Below, one piece after another: positions 16,411-24,953 of a stretch of 64,000 bases of DNA. Both the position numbers and the translations under genes were made by a program. This DNA is from Herbaspirillum sp. AP02 (GTDB taxonomy: Bacteria > Pseudomonadota > Gammaproteobacteria > Burkholderiales > Burkholderiaceae_D), in contig NZ_JADWMY010000001.1 of NCBI RefSeq assembly GCF_015767275.1, positions 930,001 to 994,000 on the forward strand, in the 5' to 3' direction. A model generated the notes under the pieces. That model was not told where the DNA came from. It did no database searches and saw only the letters and a program-made list of their open reading frames with translations. Position 1 is the stretch's first letter, and every line of letters begins with the position of its first letter.

Positions 16411-18321
16411 ATGGCCACCGAAAAACAGACCATGGGCTTCCAGGCCGAAGTCAAGCAACTGCTGCAGTTGATGATCCATTCGCTGTATTCGAACAAGGAA
16501 ATCTTCCTGCGCGAGCTGGTCTCCAACGCCTCCGATGCGGCCGACAAGCTGCGCTTCGAGGCGATCAACAACGCCGATCTGTACGAGGACGACGCGGAAC
16601 TGAAGATCCGGATCAGCTTCGACAAGGCGGCGCGCACCATCACCATTTCCGACAATGGCATCGGCATGAACCGTGACGAAGCCATTTCGCACCTGGGTAC
16701 CATCGCCAAGTCGGGCACCAAGGAATTCTTCTCCCGCCTGTCGGGCGACCAGCAAAGGGATGCGGCCCTGATCGGCCAGTTCGGCGTGGGCTTCTATTCC
16801 GGTTTCATCATCGCCGACCGCATCACGGTCGAGACGCGCCGTGCCGGCACCCCGGCCGCTGAGGGCGTGCGCTGGGAATCCGAAGGCGCGGGCGATTTCT
16901 CCATCGAGCAGATCGACAAACCGACCCGTGGCACCGACATCATCCTGCACCTGCGCGAGGGTGAGGACGAGTTCCTCTCGGCCTGGCAGTTGAAGTCCAT
17001 CATCCGCAAGTATTCGGATCACATTTCCCTGCCCATCCTGATGCACAAGGAAGAATGGGACGAGGAAAAGAAGGAAACCGTACAGAAGGACGAGCTGGAG
17101 ACCGTGAACCAGGCCAGCGCGCTCTGGAGCCGCAGCAAGTCCGAGATCACGCCGGAACAATATGAAGAGTTCTACAAGCACGTGTCGCACGACTTCGGCG
17201 CACCGCTGGCCTATACCCACAACCGGGTCGAAGGTCGCAGCGAATATACGCAGCTGCTCTACATCCCGGCGCGCGCCCCGTTCGACCTGTGGGACCGCAA
17301 CAAGCGCGGCGGCATCAAGCTCTACGTCAAGCGCGTGTTCATCATGGATGACGCCGAGCAGCTGATGCCGGTCTACCTGCGCTTCGTCAAGGGCGTGATC
17401 GACTCGGCCGACCTGCCGCTGAACGTGTCGCGCGAAATCCTGCAGGAGTCGCGCGACGTGCGTGCCATCCGCGATGGTTCGGCCAAGCGCGTGCTGGGCC
17501 TGCTGGAAGAGCTGGCCAACAGCGAGGACCAGGCGCAGAAGGACAAGTACGCCAGCTTCTGGACCGAGTTCGGCCAGGTGCTCAAGGAAGGCATCGGCGA
17601 AGACGCGGCCAACAAGGAGCGCATCGCCAAGCTGCTGCGCTTCGCCTCGACCCATAACGACAGCGAGGTGCAGAACGTCGCGCTGGCCGATTACCTGGGC
17701 CGCATGAAGGAAGGCCAGGACAAGATCTATTACGTCACCGCCGAAACCTTCCCAGCGGCCAAGAACAGCCCGCACCTGGAAATCTTCCGCAAGAAGGGGG
17801 TGGAAGTGCTGCTGCTGACGGACCGCGTGGACGAATGGATGCTGTCCTTCCTGACCGAGTTCGAGGGCAAGGAACTGGCCTCGGTGGCCAAGGGTGGCCT
17901 GGATCTGGGCCAGCTGGAAAACGAGGCCGAGAAGAAGCAGCATGAAGATACGCAGGCCGAATACAAGGACCTGGTCGAGAAGATGAAGACCGCCCTGGCC
18001 GACAAGGCCAAGGATGTACGCGTGACCTTCCGCCTGACCGACTCCCCGGCTTGCCTGGTGGCCGACGAGAACGAGCTGTCGGGCAATCTGGTGCGCATGT
18101 TGAAGGCAGCTGGACAGGCCGCGCCGGATTCCAAGCCGACCCTGGAAATCAATCCGGATCACCCGCTGGTGCAGCGCCTGAAGTATGAAGAGGCGCGCTT
18201 CGACGACTGGTCGCACATCCTGTACGACCAGGCCCTGCTGGCCGAAGGCGGCGCGCTGGCCGACCCGGCCAGCTTCGTCAAGCGGACCAATGACATGCTG
18301 CTGGCCATGGCTGGCAAGTAA
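16411..18321 (+). CDS. htpG: molecular chaperone HtpG (bacterial Hsp90)
   Basis: A 636-residue cytoplasmic ATP-dependent chaperone that remodels client proteins with DnaK. The start at 16411 is preceded by AAGGA and yields [19 protein letters not shown], which aligns with the E. coli start. The N-terminal ATPase domain shows [24 protein letters not shown] and [11 protein letters not shown], the Bergerat-fold motifs for ATP binding. The middle domain includes LYVKRVFI and [16 protein letters not shown]-type sequence (here [15 protein letters not shown]), and the C-terminal dimerisation domain is complete. It stands alone, with its own promoter and terminator. Confidence 0.97.
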   Translation: MATEKQTMGFQAEVKQLLQLMIHSLYSNKEIFLRELVSNASDAADKLRFEAINNADLYEDDAELKIRISFDKAARTITISDNGIGMNRDEAISHLGTIAKSGTKEFFSRLSGDQQRDAALIGQFGVGFYSGFIIADRITVETRRAGTPAAEGVRWESEGAGDFSIEQIDKPTRGTDIILHLREGEDEFLSAWQLKSIIRKYSDHISLPILMHKEEWDEEKKETVQKDELETVNQASALWSRSKSEITPEQYEEFYKHVSHDFGAPLAYTHNRVEGRSEYTQLLYIPARAPFDLWDRNKRGGIKLYVKRVFIMDDAEQLMPVYLRFVKGVIDSADLPLNVSREILQESRDVRAIRDGSAKRVLGLLEELANSEDQAQKDKYASFWTEFGQVLKEGIGEDAANKERIAKLLRFASTHNDSEVQNVALADYLGRMKEGQDKIYYVTAETFPAAKNSPHLEIFRKKGVEVLLLTDRVDEWMLSFLTEFEGKELASVAKGGLDLGQLENEAEKKQHEDTQAEYKDLVEKMKTALADKAKDVRVTFRLTDSPACLVADENELSGNLVRMLKAAGQAAPDSKPTLEINPDHPLVQRLKYEEARFDDWSHILYDQALLAEGGALADPASFVKRTNDMLLAMAGK

Positions 18322-18366
18322 GCAGGAGCAGCTGGCGCCCGGCTCGGGTGCCATCCATCGCTAGAG

Positions 18367-18407
18367 ACGCCGCAGCACTCCGGTCACTCCGGGTGCGGCG
18401 GCGTTTT
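18367..18407 (+). terminator. rho-independent terminator after htpG
   Basis: A GC-rich inverted repeat (ACGCCGC-AGCACTCCGG, loop, CCGGGTGCGGCGGCGT) is followed by TTTT. It lies 45 bp after the htpG stop. Confidence 0.8.
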
Positions 18408-18483
18408 GCATGGAGGCTTGCCGGGTTGTCCGTGCATGGTTAACATCGCCCCCATCCATCGCCCCTCCTTCTGGCCCGCTTCC

Positions 18484-19011
18484 ATGGAACTGCACTTCAT
18501 CAATCCCCGCAAGAATGCCCTGGCCTACCTGGTCAAGATCCTCTCCGGCTGCCTGATCCTGTGGTATGGATTGCGTGCCCTGGGCATCGCCGAACCCTAC
18601 TGGGCCATGATCTCCCTGATTATCGTCACCGAGCCGGACATGACGGTGGCCAAGGCCAATTTCCGGGCGCGGCTGATCAATACCATTTCGGGCTGCATCG
18701 TCTCGTGTATCGCGCTGGTACTGTTCGGCCCGACCTTCCTGGCCATGCTGGTGGCGCTGACTGCGGCCGTGGTGGTCGCCATGCTGCTGCAGAACTATCC
18801 CAGCAACTGGCGGCTGGGGCCGGCCACCGTGGTGATCCTGCTGTCGGCGGCCTTTACCGGTCAGGGCCTGAGTCAGGAGTTGCACCTGGCGCTGATGCGG
18901 GTGGGCGAAGTCATCATCGGCAGCGCGGTGGCGCTGCTGGAGACGGTGATCTACATGTGGCTGCTCAAGTTGCGCTCAAAGCCGGAGGATGAGAATGCTG
19001 CGCGCTCCTGA
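18484..19011 (+). CDS. FUSC-like small inner-membrane protein
   Basis: 175 residues from the ATG at 18484; a longer frame would begin inside the htpG terminator and is unlikely, though an ATG at 18436 is possible. The protein has about five hydrophobic segments: residues 18-35, 40-56, 70-90, 92-105 and 115-135. An N-terminal NPRKNALAYLVKILSG precedes an EPYWAMISLIIVTEPD motif, as in the membrane part of fusaric-acid-resistance/aromatic-acid-exporter (FUSC) proteins. Full-length FUSC proteins are much longer, so this is a short single-module form. Substrate is unknown. Its end overlaps the next gene. Confidence 0.6.
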   Translation: MELHFINPRKNALAYLVKILSGCLILWYGLRALGIAEPYWAMISLIIVTEPDMTVAKANFRARLINTISGCIVSCIALVLFGPTFLAMLVALTAAVVVAMLLQNYPSNWRLGPATVVILLSAAFTGQGLSQELHLALMRVGEVIIGSAVALLETVIYMWLLKLRSKPEDENAARS

Positions 19012-19573
19012 AAAAGCCCTCCTCAGGGGACCACGCGTACTACTACGCCCATGGCGACCGACCGACCGGGGCCCGTTGGCAGATCTCAATGGCGATCCCG
19101 TGGCCATGCAGCACTTCCCGGCCCCACTGACGCGCTCCGAGAGCGACGCTTTGGCGGATCGTATCGAAGCCCATTTCGATGAGTTCGGCTTCGGCCCATG
19201 GGCACTGGAAATACCGGACGTGGCAGAGTTCGCGGGACTCGTCGGCTTGATGCATGTGGGATTTGAGGCGCATTTCACCCCAGCCGTGGAAGTCGCCTGG
19301 CGACTGGCGCCTGCACTATGGGGAAAGGGGTATGTAAGCGAGGCAGCGCATTGTGCCTTCGATTTCGGGTTCCAGGCACTGCATCTACCGCAGATCGTAG
19401 CGTTCACAATCCCGGCCAACCTGCGCTCGCTAGCGGTAATGCAAAGGCTTGGAATGCGAACAGACGTGCGAGAAGACTTCCTGCACCCACGACTGCCAAT
19501 GATGCATCCATCTCGCATGCATCGGCTATATCGGATGGAGAGGCAGGCTTGGTTATTGCGCGCTTCGCTGTGA
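18995..19573 (+). CDS. GNAT-family N-acetyltransferase (RimJ/RimL-like)
   Basis: 192 residues. The start at 18995 is preferred over 18989 because GGAGG (18984-18988) sits six bases before it. The fold shows the beta strand LRPWRPTDRGPLADL, the acceptor-site region ALEIPDVAEFAGLVGL, the CoA-binding stretch WRLAPALWGKGYVSEAA and the late motif IPANLRSLAVMQRLGM. These are typical of GNAT enzymes that acetylate protein N-termini or small amines. The substrate cannot be read from sequence. The gene overlaps the end of the FUSC-like gene by 17 bp, so the two are probably co-transcribed. Confidence 0.85.
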   Translation: MLRAPEKALLRGPRVLLRPWRPTDRGPLADLNGDPVAMQHFPAPLTRSESDALADRIEAHFDEFGFGPWALEIPDVAEFAGLVGLMHVGFEAHFTPAVEVAWRLAPALWGKGYVSEAAHCAFDFGFQALHLPQIVAFTIPANLRSLAVMQRLGMRTDVREDFLHPRLPMMHPSRMHRLYRMERQAWLLRASL

Positions 19574-19585
19574 ACTGCGCAAGGA

Positions 19586-19614
19586 CAAAAAAAGCAGGAC
19601 CGCAGTCCTGCTTC
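19586..19614 (-). terminator. terminator of the glycine-zipper lipoprotein gene (possibly bidirectional)
   Basis: A nine-base perfect stem (AAGCAGGAC / GTCCTGCTT, loop CGCA) is followed on the minus strand by seven T. It lies between two convergent genes. Confidence 0.8.
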
Positions 19615-19634
19615 TTCTGGTGCCATGACGCCGA

Positions 19635-20087
19635 TCAGTGGGTCACGCGGGTAGTACGTCCGTTGGAGAGCAGGCGCACGCGCTCACCGATACGGAACGG
19701 CTCGTCGGCATCCTGGGTGATGGCGCGCAGTTCGCCGTTGTCCAGGCGCACGGTGATTTCCAGGCCGGGACGGTTGTTCAGGTGCGCTTCAGCCTGGTTG
19801 CCCAGCACGCCACCAGCCAGGGCACCGACGATGCCGGCTGCCAGTGCGCCATTGCCGCCACCGATGCTGGAACCGGCAGCGATGCCGCCGAGCGCGGCGC
19901 CACCGAGGGTGCCGACGCCGCTGGAACCCTTGTCGATGGTGACATTGCGGATCGATTCGACCACGCCCATGCGTACGGTCTGTTCACCTTGTGCCTGGCG
20001 GGAATTGTAGACACTGGCCGAGTTGGGTGTCACTGCGCAGCCGGCCACCAGAGAGCCCAGGGCTGCGATCACAAGCAATTTCTTCAT
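19635..20087 (-). CDS. glycine-zipper outer-membrane lipoprotein (SlyB/PcP-like)
   Basis: 150 residues with a lipoprotein signal (MKKLLVIAALGSLVAGC, lipobox LVAGC, lipidated Cys17). A short N-terminal part (QTVRMGVVESIRNV) is followed by a glycine-zipper two-helix region (GTLGGAALGGIAAGSSIGGG) and a C-terminal beta domain (GLEITVRLDNGELRAITQ). This is the usual layout of SlyB/PcP-type 17-kDa surface antigens, thought to stabilise the outer membrane. The start is fixed by the lipobox, with a GGAG ribosome site upstream. The gene is monocistronic with its own terminator. Confidence 0.88.
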   Translation of the reverse strand: MKKLLVIAALGSLVAGCAVTPNSASVYNSRQAQGEQTVRMGVVESIRNVTIDKGSSGVGTLGGAALGGIAAGSSIGGGNGALAAGIVGALAGGVLGNQAEAHLNNRPGLEITVRLDNGELRAITQDADEPFRIGERVRLLSNGRTTRVTH

Positions 20088-20244
20088 AACAAAATACTCC
20101 GACTGAAATTTTGGCCCGTCTCCGGGCGGCGTAAGGATGGCATCCATCCTCGCCAACGCGCCATGATGCGCATCGGCGGTCGATACCGTCCATCTGCCAC
20201 ATCTTAAACCAAAGCGAGTCCGTTCCGGAAATGCCCTGCCCGCT

Positions 20245-20691
20245 TCAATACGGGATATGCCAGCGCCGATAGACGAAGGCCAGCACAAACAGCGGGCCCA
20301 CCAACAGAAAGCGCAGGTCCTGGAAGAAGGAGGGCTTGCGCCCCTCTATTCTGTGGCCGACGAACTGGCCGATCCAGGCCAGCACGAAGACCACGACCGA
20401 CACGGGCAACACTGCACCCGCGGGCAGCCGCGCCAGTACCACCAGCATCAGGGCCGACATGGCAAGCATACCCACGGACAGCGGCGGCGACAGGCGCAGG
20501 TAATAGGCCAGCGCTGCCGCCGCGACCAGCAGTGCCACCGCCGGGGAGATGAGCCAGCACAGGCCCAGCACCGCAAACACGATGGCGGGCACGCAAACGC
20601 AATGGATCAGCTCGTTCATGGGATGCTGGTGATGCTCGCCGTAGCGGGTCAGCAGTTCATCGATGCGCCGTGGGGAAATCGTGCTGTCCAT
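20245..20691 (-). CDS. Mpo1-like (DUF962) membrane protein
   Basis: 148 residues from the ATG at 20691, which has a GGAGA ribosome site. The N-terminus RRIDELLTRYGEHHQHPMNELIHCVCVP and the later GQFVGHRIEGRKPSFFQDLRFLLVGP carry the conserved histidines of the DUF962/Mpo1 family. Four hydrophobic segments lie between and after them. Yeast Mpo1 is an Fe(II)-dependent dioxygenase in alpha-oxidation of 2-hydroxy fatty acids; the same reaction here is only inferred from family. It shares strand with the SDR gene upstream (34 bp away), so both may be one unit. Confidence 0.85.
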   Translation of the reverse strand: MDSTISPRRIDELLTRYGEHHQHPMNELIHCVCVPAIVFAVLGLCWLISPAVALLVAAAALAYYLRLSPPLSVGMLAMSALMLVVLARLPAGAVLPVSVVVFVLAWIGQFVGHRIEGRKPSFFQDLRFLLVGPLFVLAFVYRRWHIPY

Positions 20692-20725
20692 GCTGGTTCT
20701 CCGCTGGGAATGAAACCGTTCGGGC

Positions 20726-21475
20726 TCAACGGCCGCCGGAAACGTCAATGAAGGTGCCGGTGGCATAGGACGCTTCGTCCGAAAGCAGCCACAGGATGGC
20801 ATTGGCGACTTCCTCGGCAGTGCCGCCGCGCTTCATGGGGACGGCGTCCTTGAGACGGTCGACCCGACCGGCTTCGCCGCCACTGGCGTGGATGTCAGTA
20901 TAGATCAGGCCCGGTCGCACAGCGTTGACGCGAATGCCCTCGCCCGCCAATTCCTTGGACAGGCCGATGGTAAAAGCGTCGATGGCCCCCTTGGAGGCGG
21001 CGTAGTCGACGTATTCGCCCGGCCCGCCCAGCTTGGCCGCCATCGAGGACAGGTTGACGATGGCGCCGCCCTGGCCGCCATGGCGGGTGGACATGCGCTT
21101 GACCGCTTCGCGCGCGCACAAGAGGCTGCCGGTGACATTGGCGACCAGCACGCGGGTGATACGCTCGGCGCTCATGTCTTCCAGGCGGGACTGATGCCCG
21201 AGAATACCGGCGTTGTTGACCAGGGCGCTCACCCGGCCGAGCTGCTCATCTACCGTGGCATAGAGTCGCAGCACGTCCTCCTCGCGGGACACATCACCGG
21301 CTACCGTGATGGCGCGACCGCCGGCTGCGCGGATGCGTTCGGCCACCGACTCGGCGGCATCACGGTTGCTCACATAGTTGACGCATACCGCATAGCCGCG
21401 CTGGCCAGCCTGCAAGGCGGTTGCCGCACCGATGCCACGGCTGCCGCCCGTGACGATGATGACCTTTTCTGTCAT
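20726..21475 (-). CDS. short-chain dehydrogenase/reductase (SDR)
   Basis: 249 residues, classical SDR length. The nucleotide-binding motif TGGSRGIG is at 9-16, NNAG at 87-90 and the catalytic Ser near 143 (NLSSMAAKLGG). Y158-x3-K162 (YAASK) completes the triad. The end VSGG is typical of FabG-like and glucose-dehydrogenase-like members. An Asn and basic residues after the first beta-alpha unit (NYVSNR) suggest NADP preference. The substrate is not identifiable. The start at 21475 has the ribosome site GGGAGA. It lies upstream of the Mpo1-like gene. Confidence 0.9.
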   Translation of the reverse strand: MTEKVIIVTGGSRGIGAATALQAGQRGYAVCVNYVSNRDAAESVAERIRAAGGRAITVAGDVSREEDVLRLYATVDEQLGRVSALVNNAGILGHQSRLEDMSAERITRVLVANVTGSLLCAREAVKRMSTRHGGQGGAIVNLSSMAAKLGGPGEYVDYAASKGAIDAFTIGLSKELAGEGIRVNAVRPGLIYTDIHASGGEAGRVDRLKDAVPMKRGGTAEEVANAILWLLSDEASYATGTFIDVSGGR

Positions 21476-21641
21476 GTCTTGTCTCCCTTGGATGAAATGC
21501 CCAGGCGCCATGGCGCAGGGGATGATTACGTTAAGATGTGCATTTTGCCGCAAGCACGCGGCGTCTGCAGCCGCCGGTCATTGTGACCGCGTTCAGATGG
21601 ATGCGGCGCTTGCTGAAATTCTTTTCATCCAGACGTAGACC

Positions 21642-22226
21642 ATGCCCGACCGCAAACCCACCCAATCCGCCTTGGTTCCGCCACCGGTGCATCCACCGGT
21701 GGCGTTCACCGCCAGCGATCCCCTGCTGGCCAGCTTTCCGCCGGTGGTGGCCCAGGACACGCAAACACTGATCCTGGGCAGCCTGCCGGGCGCCGCGTCG
21801 CTGGCCATCCGCCAGTATTACGGCCATCCGCGCAATGCATTCTGGCGCCTGGTGGGCGATGTGGTCGGGGTGGACCTGTACGGGATGGACTACCACGCGA
21901 GGCTGGCGGAACTGCTGGAGCATCGCGTCGGCCTGTGGGACGTGATCGCCAATGCGCGGCGGTTAGGTAGCCTGGACAGCGCTATCCGCGATCATTCGCA
22001 GAACGACCTGCAAGCCTTGGTCTCCACCTTGCCGCAGCTACATACGATTGCCTTCAATGGCGGGACGGCCGCCAAGCTGGGACGCATGGCATTGGGGTCG
22101 ATTGCAGAGCGGTATCGGATTGCCTTGTTGCCATCCAGCAGTCCGGCCTACGCCGCGCTGAATTACGCCCAGAAACTGGAACGTTGGCGGGAAGCGCTGA
22201 CCCGGCCCGACCGAGACTTCGACTGA
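21642..22226 (+). CDS. DNA-deoxyinosine (hypoxanthine) glycosylase, UDG-superfamily family 6
   Basis: 194 residues. The motif ILGSLPGAASLAIRQYYGHPRNAFW is the active-site block of this family, which removes deaminated adenine (hypoxanthine) and sometimes other deaminated bases from DNA. The second signature LLPSSSPAYAALNYAQKLERW corresponds to the minor-groove-intercalating loop. The position between (WDVIANARRLGSLDSAIRD) is also typical. It starts a single-gene unit divergent from the SDR gene. The N-terminal Pro-rich 20 residues are extra. Confidence 0.88.
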   Translation: MPDRKPTQSALVPPPVHPPVAFTASDPLLASFPPVVAQDTQTLILGSLPGAASLAIRQYYGHPRNAFWRLVGDVVGVDLYGMDYHARLAELLEHRVGLWDVIANARRLGSLDSAIRDHSQNDLQALVSTLPQLHTIAFNGGTAAKLGRMALGSIAERYRIALLPSSSPAYAALNYAQKLERWREALTRPDRDFD

Positions 22227-22242
22227 GCGCGACGCCTGGTCT

Positions 22243-22383
22243 TCACTTCCGGAAGAACAGGTAATCGTAGAACTCGCCCGATAGACCACCATTGAAAATC
22301 AGATACTGCAAGGCCTTCGCGAAAAACACGATGGCGCAGAAGACGATGGCCAGTTTCAGGCAGAGGATGAGATTCTTGATCAT
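22243..22383 (-). CDS. small hypothetical membrane protein
   Basis: A 46-residue frame (MIKNLILCLKLAIVFCAIVFF, then AKALQYLIFNGGLSGEFYDY) with one hydrophobic helix at about 4-22 and an acidic/aromatic end. There is no good ribosome site and it lies just downstream of the metQ terminator. No family is recognised. It may be real because the composition is that of a single-pass membrane peptide, but evidence is thin. Confidence 0.4.
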   Translation of the reverse strand: MIKNLILCLKLAIVFCAIVFFAKALQYLIFNGGLSGEFYDYLFFRK

Positions 22384-22418
22384 GCCGGCAGTGTAATGGA
22401 GGCCGACGCCATTGGCAT

Positions 22419-22443
22419 GAAAAAACCGCCCCGGGGGGCGGTT
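22419..22443 (-). terminator. rho-independent terminator after metQ
   Basis: On the minus strand, AACCGCCCC and GGGGCGGTT form a stem followed directly by a T run. It lies 23 bp after the metQ stop. Confidence 0.75.
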
Positions 22444-22465
22444 CGGTTCCTGCGCGCTACCCGGC

Positions 22466-23281
22466 TCAGAAGGCCGGCACCAGCGAGCCCTTGAATTCGG
22501 TCTCGATGAACTTGCGCACTTCCTCGGAGTGGTAGGCCTGCACCAGTTTCCTGGCCCAAGGCTTGTCCTTGTCTTCGACGCGGGTGGCGATGATGTTGGC
22601 GTAGCGGCCACGCGGGTCTTCCACGGCGATGGTGTCCTTCTGCAATGACAGGCCGGCCTTGTAGGCGTAGTCGTTATTGATCGACGCCGCGGCCAGGTCG
22701 TCCAGCGAACGCGGGAGCTGTGCGGCGTCCAGTTCGATCAACTTGAGCTTGCGGGGATTATCAATGATGTCCAGCGGTGTGGCGTTGACACCGTTTTCAC
22801 CCACGCCCGGCTTGAGCTTGATCAGTCCGGCCTTCTGCAACAGCAGCAAGGCGCGATTGCCGTTGGAGGGGTCGTTCTGGATACCGATATGGGCGCCATT
22901 GGGCAGTTGATGGATCGACTTGAACTTGTGCGAATAGATGCCCAGGGGCGCCGTGATGGTCAGACCGATCGGCACGATCTTGTAGCCGCGCGCGGCGATC
23001 TGGCTTTCCAGATAGGGACGGTGCTGGAAAGCATTGGCATCAAGATCGCCGGCCGCCAGCGCTGCATTCGGTTGCAGATAGTCGCTGAAGACCACGGTCT
23101 GGATTTCCAGGCCGTCACGGGCGGCAACTTTCTTGACCACTTCGAAGATGGCTTCGGCGCTGCCGACCGAGATACCGACCTTGATCCTGTTTTTTTCCTG
23201 GGCGTGGGCGAGATGGGGCGCGACGGCCAAGGCCAGCGTGGCGACGGCCGCGATGCGCTTGATGAGTACAGCGAAAGGCAT
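22466..23281 (-). CDS. metQ: MetQ/NlpA-family periplasmic methionine-binding protein, without lipobox
   Basis: 271 residues. A type I signal peptide (IKRIAAVATLALAVAPHLAHA, cleavage after AHA) replaces the lipobox found in E. coli MetQ, so the protein should be soluble in the periplasm. The mature part shows the family motifs KVGISVGSAEAIFEVVKKVA, FSDYLQPNAALAAGDLDANAFQHRPYL and IGIQNDPSNGNRALLLLQKAGLI. The C-terminus NIIATRVEDKDKPWARKLVQAYHSEEV is also typical. The start at 23281 has the ribosome site GGAG. No metN or metI is nearby, so the partner transporter must lie elsewhere. Confidence 0.88.
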   Translation of the reverse strand: MPFAVLIKRIAAVATLALAVAPHLAHAQEKNRIKVGISVGSAEAIFEVVKKVAARDGLEIQTVVFSDYLQPNAALAAGDLDANAFQHRPYLESQIAARGYKIVPIGLTITAPLGIYSHKFKSIHQLPNGAHIGIQNDPSNGNRALLLLQKAGLIKLKPGVGENGVNATPLDIIDNPRKLKLIELDAAQLPRSLDDLAAASINNDYAYKAGLSLQKDTIAVEDPRGRYANIIATRVEDKDKPWARKLVQAYHSEEVRKFIETEFKGSLVPAF

Positions 23282-23465
23282 GGTGACTCCGAAAATGATG
23301 AGGACTGCATCCTCACATGCAGCCATGCCCGGAAGAAGGAATGAATCCGCATGTCGATATGCGGCAATTGCAGGCAAGGCGTCGGGCATCGTTCAGGCAA
23401 GGTATCATTCGGCATCCGCCGGCATCCCCTCCTCTTCGGGATGCTGCACCCGATTCAAACCGAAC

Positions 23466-24290
23466 ATGCTCATCAAAAGAAAATCCATCGAAGCCCAGGC
23501 CAATACCAAGGCCGGCCCCAATCGCCGCCGTCAACAACTGGATGCCGACAGCAACAAGCCGCGCAAGCCCAAATACGCGCCGGTCACGCTGTCCGAACTG
23601 GACGGCGTGCGCTACCTGCACTTCGGTACCGAATGGGTGCAAGGCGCCATGCGCATCCGCAAGCCGGACTGGATCGAGCTGGAATACGCGCAGCAGATGA
23701 TGGGCTGGATGCTGTTCAACCGTACGCCGCGACACATTGTGCAACTAGGACTGGGGACGGGTGCGCTGACCAAGTTCAGCTATCGGCAGTTTCCTGAAGC
23801 ACAGGTGACGGCGGTGGAATTGAACCCGGCGGTGATTGCGATCTGTCACAGCATGTTCAAGCTGCCCGAGCCGGATGATCGCCTGATGATCATCGAGAGC
23901 GATGCCATGGACTTCATCGTCCATGCCGCCAGCCACGGCATCATCGATGCGCTACAGGTCGATCTCTATGACGCCACGGCGCGTGGACCGGTGCTGGACA
24001 GCCCGGAGTTCTACCAGGCCTGCTACGACAGCCTGGCACCGGGCGGCGTGATGACGGTCAACCTGTTTGGAGACCATCCCAGCTATGCCAAGAACCTGCG
24101 GGCCATGGAATTCGCCTTCGATCGGGTGGTCTCGCTGCCCGAAGTCCATGACGGCAACGTCGTGGCACTGGCGTTCAAGGGTCGGATCGCGTTTGACTTC
24201 CCTGAGCTCTATGCACGGGCGGCCCTGATCGAGACGCAGACCAAGCTGCCGGCAAAGTCCTGGGTCAATGGCATCAAGTCTGGGGAATGA
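23466..24290 (+). CDS. spermidine-synthase-like SAM-dependent methyltransferase-fold protein
   Basis: 274 residues. The class I fold motif HIVQLGLGTGALTKF is followed by VTAVELNPAVIAIC, ESDAMDFI and DALQVDLYDATARGP, the pattern of spermidine/spermine synthases. The N-terminus (about 45 residues) is Lys/Arg-rich. These enzymes transfer an aminopropyl group from decarboxylated SAM; related proteins act as methyltransferases. With no speD nearby, a specific polyamine role is not shown. It is divergent from metQ, with 184 bp between the starts. An internal ATG start cannot be excluded. Confidence 0.75.
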   Translation: MLIKRKSIEAQANTKAGPNRRRQQLDADSNKPRKPKYAPVTLSELDGVRYLHFGTEWVQGAMRIRKPDWIELEYAQQMMGWMLFNRTPRHIVQLGLGTGALTKFSYRQFPEAQVTAVELNPAVIAICHSMFKLPEPDDRLMIIESDAMDFIVHAASHGIIDALQVDLYDATARGPVLDSPEFYQACYDSLAPGGVMTVNLFGDHPSYAKNLRAMEFAFDRVVSLPEVHDGNVVALAFKGRIAFDFPELYARAALIETQTKLPAKSWVNGIKSGE

Positions 24291-24431
24291 CAATATATGG
24301 TCGGGGGCTTGTTGCATTGACATTGTCTGGAACCACGTGGGCGGTGAGCGCAATTCGCCACAGGAATGCTGCCGGGATGGGGCGCAGAGCCAGATGAGAT
24401 AAAATATTTTCATCTTTTCCCCAAAAAATGC

Positions 24432-24460
24432 TTGCACTCACCCCTACCCACTCCTATAAT
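24432..24460 (+). promoter_or_regulatory. sigma-70 promoter of the tRNA-Lys genes
   Basis: TTGCAC and TATAAT are separated by 17 bp. A GC-rich discriminator (GCGCTCT), typical of stable-RNA promoters, follows. The first tRNA begins 44 bp after the -10. Confidence 0.8.
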
Positions 24461-24504
24461 GCGCTCTCTCTTGCAGCACTGAAGCAACAACGAAGTGCAG
24501 CAAC

Positions 24505-24580
24505 GGGGCGTTAGCTCAGTTGGTAGAGCAGCGGACTCTTAATCCGTAGGTCCACAGTTCGAATCTGTGACGCCCCACCA
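24505..24580 (+). tRNA. tRNA-Lys (anticodon CUU), copy 1
   Basis: 76 bases including an encoded CCA. The acceptor stem GGGGCGT pairs with ACGCCCC, the D-loop reads AGCTCAGTTGGTAGAGC, and the seven-base anticodon loop CTCTTAA gives CUU. The T-arm is CACAGTTCGAATCTGTG. Confidence 0.97.
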
Positions 24581-24586
24581 AAATTT

Positions 24587-24616
24587 CAAAAGGCCTCCTT
24601 CCATCGAGGCCTTTTT
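24587..24616 (+). terminator. terminator after tRNA-Lys copy 1
   Basis: AGGCCTC / GAGGCCT stem with a seven-base loop, followed by TTTT. It separates the two tRNA copies. Confidence 0.75.
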
Positions 24617-24652
24617 CACTTCCAGGTCGACCTGCATTGGCAGGAACACCGC

Positions 24653-24728
24653 GGGGCGTTAGCTCAGCTGGTAGAGCAGCGGACTCTTAATCCGTAGGTC
24701 CACAGTTCGAATCTGTGACGCCCCACCA
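24653..24728 (+). tRNA. tRNA-Lys (anticodon CUU), copy 2
   Basis: Identical to copy 1 except one base in the D-loop (AGCTGGT instead of AGTTGGT). It is 72 bp downstream of copy 1 and has its own terminator. Confidence 0.97.
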
Positions 24729-24733
24729 AATTC

Positions 24734-24776
24734 AAAAGGGTTACAGCCATCACAGGCCGTAACCCTTTTTTATTTT
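24734..24776 (+). terminator. terminator after tRNA-Lys copy 2
   Basis: An eleven-base stem, AAAAGGGTTAC paired with GTAACCCTTTT, is followed by TTTATTTT. Confidence 0.85.
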
Positions 24777-24953
24777 CCTTTCTCACATTTCGTTGATTGC
24801 TCGCAGTTCAAATAAAAATCCAAGACCAAAAGTCAGGTCAGCCCGGTATTGACGAAGATGAATGTGAACGACGTTCTTGCAGCTACCACAGACATTCCAG
24901 GCCTTTCCCAAAGCCGATATCGCTCGGCACAGATTTACCTCTTGTATTTCATT

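Noticed and set aside
23282-23465. Hairpin GCATCCC / GGGATGC (23422-23444) upstream of metQ as a possible SAM riboswitch
   Set aside because: It is a simple stem 140 bp from the start codon without the conserved elements of SAM-I, SAM-II or SAM/SAH classes.
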